Assembly: GCA_907163375.1 (NCBI GenBank) | Contig: CAJQUW010001446.1 | Coordinates: 310,001-374,000 of the forward strand | Direction of reading: 5' to 3' | DNA length: 64,000 nt | DNA from: Prostheceraeus crozeri | Lineage: Eukaryota; Platyhelminthes; Polycladida; Euryleptidae | In this document: positions 54,785 through 62,058 of the stretch, one piece after another | Layout: every line of letters starts with the position of its first letter | Numbering within the stretch: position 1 is the stretch's first letter | Made by a program: the position numbers and the translations under genes | Notes under the pieces: generated by a model | Told to the model about the DNA's origin: nothing | Databases searched by the model: none | What the model saw: the letters and a program-made list of their open reading frames with translations, nothing else

Positions 54785-55026
54785 ATCAAAAATTTAGATG
54801 AATGGAAAATACAAAGTAAAATGCGTCAAAACAGTAGAGTAGGTGCAGCAACATCCTTGTGACGCCTATTCATTTGTGGCTCACGAAATTCGATCAAATG
54901 AGAGCCATGCTTGTCAAAAGACAGCAAGCTTGTCTCTATAGGATCATTCACACACTTCAAGAATTTTATGGGAAACTATCTATGTTATTACACGGGTTGC
55001 AGAATTTAATGTGATTGCTCAAAGCG
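54785..55026. other. Short non-coding stretch
   Basis: No recognised feature. Probably the decayed 3' part of a minus-strand PLE. Confidence 0.35.
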
Positions 55027-55227
55027 CTATGAATTATGACAATCAGATTCAATAATGCTGCTTTCATGTTCTTTGTAACGTGAACGAAAAGGCCAAGCAG
55101 TATTTCTTATGTATTTAGAATAACAAAATTTACATTCAAATTCATAAAGGACGAATGACTTATCACAATTAGTCCGGCAGCCAGAACGAGCTTCTCCAGG
55201 GAACGAGGCCGAAAATGAGACTTTCAC
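55027..55227 (-). pseudogene. Second PLE fragment, GIY-YIG part
   Basis: Minus-strand peptide with GEARSGCRTNCDKSFVLYEF, then ECKFCYSKYI and FRSRYKEH. This is the pattern of a PLE GIY-YIG domain (YEF.C..C..KYIG.T...FR.R..EH) with the YIG Gly changed to Arg. It is unrelated in detail to the PLE at 53760-53880, so it is a different family copy. Confidence 0.65.
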
Positions 55228-55905
55228 AGAATTATGTACACCCTATGCCTACTACGAGTCGGTGTGTCTGCCGAGTTCTAGTGAATTCCTCTTCTTGTCA
55301 GACAGGATCAACGAAAAACACATGTAAATTCAATGGTACGCAGATTGAAGTTTTTGGTCAAAATGAAATTTTCTTTGCTTTCTCTTATCAACTGACAAGT
55401 ACTAAGTCTACAGTCAATTTTCGACATGGAATGTCTTCAGATCATTTCCCATGATGTACATGTGCTATTATAATGCTTCTGATCGACAATGTATGTGAGA
55501 ATGTGGTTGAGTGTGGATAATGTTACTCAAAATGTTTGTGTTTGTCGACATTAAGAGGTTCGTCAAATATGTGCTTAGCTTTACAGACAGGGGTGCATGA
55601 ACATGAAAGAAATTATCTGAAGACATTCCATGCCAAAAATTATGACTCTGGGCTGATTTCTTTTCGTTTAATCAGAGAAGACATAGAAAATTTCATTTTA
55701 GCCAAAAACTGCAAAATCTGCGTACCATTGGATTTACATGTGTTTTTCTTTGATCCTGTCTGACAAGAAGAGGAACTCACTAGAACTCGGCAGACGCACC
55801 GATTCGTAGTAGGCATACATGTATGTTGTACATCATTCTGATAAAGTGTCATTTTCGGCCTCGTTCCCTGGAGAAGCTCGTTCTGGCTGCCGGACTAATT
55901 TTGCT
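55167..55905. repeat. Large inverted repeat within the second PLE
   Basis: Arms of about 280 bp (55167-55450 and 55620-55905), roughly 85% alike by eye, share AATTAGTCCGGCAGCCAGAA, TTCTCCAGGGAACGAGGCCG and CGGCAGACGCACCGATTCG-like words. The outer edge runs into GIY-YIG coding sequence on both sides, so two PLE copies face each other. Confidence 0.8.
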
Positions 55906-56272
55906 TAACAGGAATTTCGCATATATTTCACAGATGTTTTTTACACCACCATTTCTTTTGAAAGCGCAGTTTTATATTCCACTAGTTACAAAGTTGATGT
56001 CCAATTTATACTTACGAATGTTAAAGTTAATTTTTCCTATTAAACTATCCCTGATAAAAGGCAACCTTAATGTACATTTTCTAGTTGCTATTATTTTTAC
56101 TATTTTTACTATCATTTAATTTTTGTTTATTTTTAGTTTTGCTACAATTCCTTATATCGTTGTTAGTGTATACGTTCAATTCTAAATTATTTTTCCACTT
56201 TTCGATGTTTGCCTTCATCATATCAGTAGGGAAAGTCACACTGCTACGAATTTCTATTTCTTTAAGTTTTTG

Positions 56273-56560
56273 CTAGACAACGTTCGTTTTTACGAAACTG
56301 GGTAGCCAAGCGTCTATTTTGAAAGAAATACCAGATGCAGAGGAGATATCTTTGACAAGTTTCTTATGGGTTCTTTTCCCATGATTTTCCCGTGTTATAT
56401 CTAAGAAGTTCAATTTGCCGGCATGTGGAGATTCAACAGTAAACTTAATGCTGTTTTCGATCGAGTTGAAAGTCGTCGACATGGATGGATATCGAATTTT
56501 TTGAAATATCCATGGATGTCGTCGAGTTTTTCTATATAATATAGCGGCTGTGATTACCAC
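56273..56560 (-). pseudogene. Second PLE fragment, reverse transcriptase part
   Basis: Minus-strand peptide with FNSIENSIKFTVESPHAGKL and NFLDI. This matches the block after the catalytic YIDD in PLE reverse transcriptases (IKFTxE...LxFLD). It lies upstream, on the minus strand, of the GIY-YIG fragment at 55027-55227, consistent with one minus-strand PLE disturbed by the inverted repeat between them. Confidence 0.6.
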
Positions 56561-56882
56561 ATTTCTGATGCATTATTGAAGACAATATGCTTTCTCAAAT
56601 TGCAGCTGATTGAATAATATAGTAAAGTATCACAAAACCTCAAGTGAAATCAGCATGAAAATGTTCTTCGGGTAGTTGCCACATAGAACATGTAAAGCAA
56701 CTTATAATGAAGCTATGATGCACCGCCTGATTCTTTCAACAATGAATTAAAAACGAGGTGATGTACTCGATCACAGTATTCTTGCGATTCAATATTACAA
56801 GATCACAGAACTGCATTTCAATGTATACATGTGCCAAAATTATTTTTTCTGTACGGTCCGTCACCTCAGCATCTATAGAAAT

Positions 56883-57494
56883 CAGGGATGCGGAGTCCTA
56901 TCATCTTGATAGGACTACGACTCCGACTCCGTGTGCAAGTAATAGCCTTTTTTTGAAGAAAAAAAACTGTTAACCTACATCATATATCATTATAGGCTTT
57001 CCTGAACCCATCTTTAGTGATCATTCTGCATCAATTATCAATCATTTTCGATGTAGGTTTATCAAATGTCACTTCAAGTTGGATGCATGCGACTCGGGTC
57101 CCCCCATCTTGTTGATGTGTGTTTCACATGGTTTTTCTACAGTCTCTACCAGGCAGGAAAATCCCCCAACCTTCTTAAAAAAATATGAGTACACTTTCGA
57201 TTTTAATATGCGCTTTGGAGGAGCCATCACACACGATTAACGTGAGGGCAAGAGGCAATGTTCTCAAACAAACTAGTATTTCATTTTTGTCTCTGATGTG
57301 ACCTTTGGTGCATAGGTGTGATAGAGGCTAGGAAGGATTGTCTTCTACACTAAATGCACTAAATACACTAAATGCTAGGCACAAGAATAAATAATTTGTT
57401 TGTATTATATTTCGGGTCTAGTTATAGGCCGGAGTCCGGAGTCCTATCACTTGATAGGACTCCGACTCCAGCAAAAATGATAGGACTCCGGGAC
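56883..57494. mobile_element. hAT-like element piece, probably cut by element 2
   Basis: Begins CAGGGATGCGGAGTCC, a hAT-style end, and contains repeated GGAGTCCTATCA/TGATAGGACTCC words near 56886 and 57428-57490. No matching right end is seen before 57495, where the Polinton-like element starts, so the rest may lie beyond it. Confidence 0.5.
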
Positions 57495-57505
57495 AGTAGT
57501 ATATA

Positions 57506-57569
57506 GTGTGACATCCGGCGCGACGCTTCGCTTCGCTTTGCTTCGCTTCGCTTGCGCCTGATGTCACAC
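57506..57569. repeat. Terminal hairpin of element 2
   Basis: Arms GTGTGACATCCGGCGC and GCGCCTGATGTCACAC (one mismatch) enclose a run of CTTCG words. It lies 11 bp inside the presumed element end. Confidence 0.8.
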
Positions 57570-57712
57570 TTTTGCGGGGTTTTTTCAAAAAAACAAAATT
57601 TCAAAAATTTCAAAAATTTAGGTAGACTTCAAATTTCACGTGGCCGAAGGCCGAAGGGCGAAAATTTAAGCGTTTTTAAAAATACCCAATTTTTCAAATT
57701 TTTCAAAATCTC

Positions 57713-57868
57713 AAAATTTGAGAGTTACAATTTTCACCCTTAAAATCATGACCGTTCCAGGACACCGAAAATCATAAAAGTTAAGAATCTCAAAATCTGA
57801 GAATAACAATTTTCTCGCTTAAATCATGACCGTTCCAGGACACCGAAAATCATAAAAGTTGAGAATTT
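57713..57868 (+). repeat. 78-bp tandem duplication in element 2
   Basis: Two copies containing ATCATGACCGTTCCAGGACA and CCGAAAATCATAAAAGTT, about 78 bp apart, in the leader before the first gene. Confidence 0.85.
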
Positions 57869-57939
57869 CAAATTCATGAATTTTATCCATCTTTCAGGTT
57901 TTCAAAATATATCATGTGACTAAAAATATTTCTTTAAAA

Positions 57940-58632
57940 ATGGATGAAACAAAAGTGGAAGAAACCGCAAGAATATATCATTCGTTATCATATGAACGTA
58001 GTTCTACTTTAATGGACATTGAAAAAATGAATAAAGAAAAACACAAAGATAGAGTACGCTATATGAAAGATAAGGAATCTCAATTATTATTAAGATTAGA
58101 GCATTATAAAAAATTAAGAAAGAGATGGACCAAAGTTAAGAATGTAACACAAGGAATTGGCATATTCTTAACAATAAGTTTAGGTGCTTTAACAATTGTC
58201 ATTTCATCTGGCGTTCTTACAATTCCTGTTGTTGCTACAGCTTTAACAGGTACAGGTGTTTTTGCAACTTCACTTGTTACAATGTTAGATAAATCTTTAA
58301 TAACTAAGAAACGAAAATCATTAAAAACTAAGCATTTACATATTAAAGAAGTTTATGACAAATTGCACTACTACTTTCAAAGAGTATGTGATGATAATGT
58401 TATTACGTTAGATGAGATTGAAAAATTTGATCAAATAGCTAATGAAGTAAATCAAACCTTTCAATTACAGTCCGAAAAAGTTGATGATAAGAATAAACAG
58501 GATGGCAAAATTTCTAGTGATGGTAAAATTTCTAATGAAGAAAATGACAAAATTTTTTTAGAAGAGCTAAAAACTTTAAGCGAAAATTTAAGCAAAACTT
58601 TATTAAACAAAACTTTATTAAACAAAACTTAA
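57940..58632 (+). CDS. Two-helix membrane protein with coiled coils (element 2)
   Basis: About 230 residues from the ATG in TTTAAAAATGG, a start context shared by the other genes here. The N-terminal half is charged and coiled. A Gly/Ala/Thr-rich hydrophobic pair of helices follows (GIGIFLTISLGALTIVISSG; TIPVVATALTGTGVFATSLV), then a basic hinge (KKRKSLKTK) and a second helical domain with DNVITLDEIEKFD. The tail has a duplicated LLNKT. From memory, similar basic-hinge two-helix proteins occur in virus-like elements of marine invertebrates. Function unknown; it could act on host membranes. Confidence 0.65.
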   Translation: MDETKVEETARIYHSLSYERSSTLMDIEKMNKEKHKDRVRYMKDKESQLLLRLEHYKKLRKRWTKVKNVTQGIGIFLTISLGALTIVISSGVLTIPVVATALTGTGVFATSLVTMLDKSLITKKRKSLKTKHLHIKEVYDKLHYYFQRVCDDNVITLDEIEKFDQIANEVNQTFQLQSEKVDDKNKQDGKISSDGKISNEENDKIFLEELKTLSENLSKTLLNKTLLNKT

Positions 58633-58753
58633 AACGAGAAAACTTTAAACGAAAAGATGTCAAACAACAAAGCAATAAAAAAATAATTTGTTCAGTAAAA
58701 TGTTTTTGCTGTATTCCAATGTTACCACAAAATTCGAATATTATATTTTAAAA

Positions 58754-59581
58754 ATGGATAAAATTAGAGCTGATAATTTTAAAAGAATAAAACAATTAGA
58801 AGAGTTAATAAAACAAAGCAATATTATGAAAGAAAATCATCTTCAACATAGAATGATAAAAGCTGGTATTCAATCTGATATGTTTGAAAAAATGCAGCAA
58901 ACCGAGCAAGTAAAAACTGATTTTGAGAAAACTATGAAACCATTTAAAACTCTTGAAAAAGAAAGTACAAATAATGATAAACAAATTGATATAACAGATC
59001 CAGAGCACAAAACTATATTAGATGACTATGGATTACTAGAATCAAACATTAATAAGAAATTACCAAAATCTATGCAATTTGAACATTCTATTTCATTTAT
59101 AGATGGAAAAACAATACCTAGATTTTATCTCGGACAAAAAGAAATATTTCCACAACCTTTTCGAGGTTTAATTTTTTCACGAGATAAATTTCCTTTTAAT
59201 TTAGATAGAAATTTTGTTAATCTTTTAAGAGGAGCAGATTTAAATAATTATGCTGTAGATGATCTTATAAAATATAAAGCTATGTTAGATAGAGTTGGTG
59301 CAGTAAAAACTCTTAGACGTTATAAACAATTAGAAAATTTATTATCAACGGGAGTTAAAGTAGGAAAAGGTTTATCTGAAAAACAGAAAACAGAAACAAC
59401 CATATTTTTACCAGATGATCCACAAGAATTACTAAATAGATTAAATATTTTAATATCTGCAATAAAAGAAGGACATAATTCTAGTTTCAATGAAATTCAT
59501 GCTATATTGAAAAGACTGTTAGAAAAGAAGATTCTAAATGAAGAGGATTATAAAAGTGTAGCTGAAATATGTTGTTTCTAA
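58754..59581 (+). CDS. Unknown helical protein (element 2)
   Basis: About 275 residues from the ATG in TTTTAAAAATGG, preferred to an earlier ATG at 58700 because of that context. The first half is a coiled coil (KRIKQLEELIKQSNIMKENH; MFEKMQQTEQVKTDFEKTM). The second half has a compact helical part with FRGLIFSRDKFPFNLDRNF and LPDDPQELLNRLNILISAI. No family is recognised. The place before the penton-like gene suggests a virion or assembly role. Confidence 0.6.
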   Translation: MDKIRADNFKRIKQLEELIKQSNIMKENHLQHRMIKAGIQSDMFEKMQQTEQVKTDFEKTMKPFKTLEKESTNNDKQIDITDPEHKTILDDYGLLESNINKKLPKSMQFEHSISFIDGKTIPRFYLGQKEIFPQPFRGLIFSRDKFPFNLDRNFVNLLRGADLNNYAVDDLIKYKAMLDRVGAVKTLRRYKQLENLLSTGVKVGKGLSEKQKTETTIFLPDDPQELLNRLNILISAIKEGHNSSFNEIHAILKRLLEKKILNEEDYKSVAEICCF

Positions 59582-59686
59582 TTTTTATCTATGATTTTTA
59601 TTTATGATTTTTATCTATGATTTTTATCTATGATTTTTATCTACGATTTTTATCTATAATATTTATTTAATTTTTTTAGTTTAAAA
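59582..59686 (+). repeat. Short tandem TTTTTATCTATGA repeat
   Basis: Six or so copies of a 16- to 17-bp word TTTTTATCTATGA between two genes. Confidence 0.85.
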
Positions 59687-60475
59687 ATGTGTTCAGCAGA
59701 TTTAGACAAAATTAATAATCATTTAGAAAATTTGACAGAGATTTTGGGTTCATCAAAATTTAGTACGACGTTAAAAATTATAACAACTACTTCATCACAC
59801 ACTTGTAATTTAGAACCCATTCTACATTTGGAACAAAATAAAAATTATCAAATTGCATTGACTAGTTTCTCTACATTTAACACTATTCAAAATGTTATCA
59901 AAGATGTGAATGATCAATTTAGATATTCTACTGATAAAGGCAAAACATGGAAAATATTAACTTTTCTTCCTGGTTCTTACGAAGTTGAATCAATATCAAA
60001 TGAAATTAAGAGACATTTAGGTATACCATTTAAAGATAAGAAACAATTACATTTTGCAGTTGAACCGGCAGTCAATAAATTTTCTCTTACTTTAGACGAA
60101 AATCATCAAGTTGATTTTAATCATGATAGATCATTGTCAAAGCTATTAGGATTTAATAAACAAACCTATAGTCAAGGTTATCATTTAGGTGAGAAGATTC
60201 CAAAAATAACTGAAATAAATTCAATTGTTGTACATTGTGACATTATTGAAGGAGGATATATAAATGGTAAATTGTCAAATTTAATATTCAGTTTTCCAGC
60301 TTTTACTGTACCCATTGGTTATAGATTAAATGTATTTCCCCAAACATTAATATATTTTCCTATTACAAGAAAAACTATTAACAACATTAACATTAGAATC
60401 ACTGATGAGAAAGGACAAGAAATAAATTTTGGAGGTGAAGAGATTATGATAGATCTTTTGGTTCGGGAGGTATAA
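59687..60475 (+). CDS. Penton-like minor capsid protein (element 2)
   Basis: 262 residues. The end pattern IVVHCDIIEGGYINGKLSNL, then FPQTLIYFPITRKTINNINI and ITDEKGQEINFGGEEIMIDL, follows the Polinton penton pattern (YCxIIExxxVG...LxxFP...YVPxxRxxIxxIxIxIxDxxGxxxPF). The copy in element 1 at 31485-34104 shows the same blocks. The N-terminal half differs. The last codons and the stop lie in a 21-bp GC-rich tandem repeat. The frame is open. Confidence 0.65.
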   Translation: MCSADLDKINNHLENLTEILGSSKFSTTLKIITTTSSHTCNLEPILHLEQNKNYQIALTSFSTFNTIQNVIKDVNDQFRYSTDKGKTWKILTFLPGSYEVESISNEIKRHLGIPFKDKKQLHFAVEPAVNKFSLTLDENHQVDFNHDRSLSKLLGFNKQTYSQGYHLGEKIPKITEINSIVVHCDIIEGGYINGKLSNLIFSFPAFTVPIGYRLNVFPQTLIYFPITRKTINNINIRITDEKGQEINFGGEEIMIDLLVREV

Positions 60476-60530
60476 ACTCCCGTTCGGGAGGTATAAACTC
60501 CCGTTCGAGAGGTATAAACTCCTACGCGAA
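60463..60530 (+). repeat. 21-bp palindromic tandem repeat at a gene end
   Basis: Three copies of GTTCGGGAGGTATAAACTCCC, each able to fold (GGGAG/CTCCC). The stop codon of the penton-like gene lies in the first. It may serve as a transcription end signal. Confidence 0.8.
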
Positions 60531-60609
60531 GCTAGAGAAGTCTAATTTTCTTCTTCTTCTTTAGAAACAAAAAATAAAAAAAATAAAAATAAATTTTTTT
60601 TATTAAAAA

Positions 60610-61377
60610 ATGAGTGAACTACCTCCATTTAATAAAAAAAAACTTAAATTTAATCATCATCCAAATTTATCTAATAAAGTTTTGTCAGTTATTTGTGGAA
60701 GATCAGGATGTGGAAAAACATATCTATTATTTAAAATTTTAACGACTCCAAACTTTTTGGATTATAACAATCTTATAATTTATACAACAACGGCAGAACA
60801 ACCGGTCTATCAATTTTTAAAATATGGATTTGAAAATAATCTTAAAAAAACAGCAATTGCTTCATTATTCAAAGAATATGAAAAATCTGAAGATGAAGAA
60901 GAAATAAGTTCGTGGTGTGAAGAAGCAGCAAAAAATAATCAGTTAGTAGAATCTAATAAAAATAAGCATATAAAAATACAATTAATAGATGATAGTGGTA
61001 ATATGCAAGATCCTAGTAAACTAGATAAAACAATGAAACATTGTGTAATTTTTGATGATTGTGTTAATGATAGAAATCAGTCAGTTCAGAGAAATTATTT
61101 CACAAGAGGTAGACATAATAACTGTAGTGTTTTTTATTTAACACAAAGTATGTATTCATTAGACGGAAGTGTTATTAGAAAGAATGCAAATATATTTATA
61201 CTATTTGAAATAAATGCAAGAAACTTAAGTGATTTGTTAAGAGATTTATGCGTAAGAAATAAAGATGAATTTAAACAATCGTGTAACAATGCTTGGTCAA
61301 AAGATTATGGATTCATTACAATTAATATTGATAAAAAAATTCATGATAGAGTTATCGAACAATTGTTCTCTGACTAG
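60610..61377 (+). CDS. A32-like genome-packaging ATPase (element 2)
   Basis: 255 residues. Walker A is GRSGCGKTY near residues 30-38. Walker B is CVIFDDCV near 146-153, followed by FYLTQSMY with a sensor-like Gln. It is more like the poxvirus A32 and mimivirus-type ATPases than the compact one in element 1 (spacing between the Walker motifs is about 115 residues against about 70). It would drive DNA packaging. The frame is open and starts in ATTAAAAAATGAG. Confidence 0.88.
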   Translation: MSELPPFNKKKLKFNHHPNLSNKVLSVICGRSGCGKTYLLFKILTTPNFLDYNNLIIYTTTAEQPVYQFLKYGFENNLKKTAIASLFKEYEKSEDEEEISSWCEEAAKNNQLVESNKNKHIKIQLIDDSGNMQDPSKLDKTMKHCVIFDDCVNDRNQSVQRNYFTRGRHNNCSVFYLTQSMYSLDGSVIRKNANIFILFEINARNLSDLLRDLCVRNKDEFKQSCNNAWSKDYGFITINIDKKIHDRVIEQLFSD

Positions 61378-61434
61378 GCTTCGCCTCGAGGGGCTTCGCC
61401 CCGACTGAAAGTCGATAGAAAATATTTTCGCGGA
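61376..61434 (+). terminator. GC-rich hairpins after the ATPase gene
   Basis: GGCTTCGCC and GGGGCTTCGCCCC hairpins, then GACTGAAAGTC, begin at the stop codon. Such hairpins mark transcript ends in some large DNA viruses. That role here is inference. Confidence 0.5.
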
Positions 61435-61534
61435 GTGACCGAATAATTTTTTCTTATAAATTTTTTGTTAATAAAAATAAAAAAAAATATGTTGAATGCT
61501 TACAAGATAGAGATCTTTAGATAGAGATAGATCT

Positions 61535-62058
61535 TTTTTGATGATAGAATTAAGGATGAACTTGGTGATGATTTATGTAATTTATTTAATCCAAATGAAA
61601 TTAAATATGAAAATGTATCTTTTATTAATGTAGTAAATGATATGCGGAAACTTTTAGCAAATGGTAAAATTATTAATTTACTTGGAAAAGTTGTTAAAGA
61701 TCAGGAAAATATAATTCAAAATTTTTACGTAACCTTCTATAATAAAAAATCATTTGAAACATGGTTTTCGAATCTGGATGAGAAATCCGATGCTAACGAA
61801 TGGATTTTTACAGGTAATATTAAATATGAAGATTTTGGAATGAAGTTAGTACAAAGATCGCATAGAGGGGCAGGGATTAATATGAAATATAGAATCAAAG
61901 AATATTTCGGTGAATATTGTTATATTCCTTCTGAAGATTTTTGTTTTATTAAATGTTATAATGTTTTACGAGGTTTTAATGAAGAACAAGGAGAAATGAT
62001 GAAAGAAATGTTTAATAATTTTTATATAAAGAGAAAGCCACATCTAGAACAGGAGTAA
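61535..62058 (+). CDS. Frame in front of polymerase B (element 2)
   Basis: Open from about 61535. Contains FYVTFYNKKSFETWFSNLDE, YEDFGMKLVQRSHRGAGINM and YIPSEDFCFIKCYNVLRGF. The last resembles the CF(I/V)KC block found in the N-terminal region of protein-primed polymerases of linear plasmids and virus-like elements. It overlaps the polymerase start by one base (TAATG). It may be an N-terminal polymerase or terminal-protein module. Confidence 0.5.

Noticed and set aside
59582-60530. CRISPR-like arrays in the short tandem repeats
   Set aside because: Repeats are contiguous without unique spacers and the context is eukaryotic.
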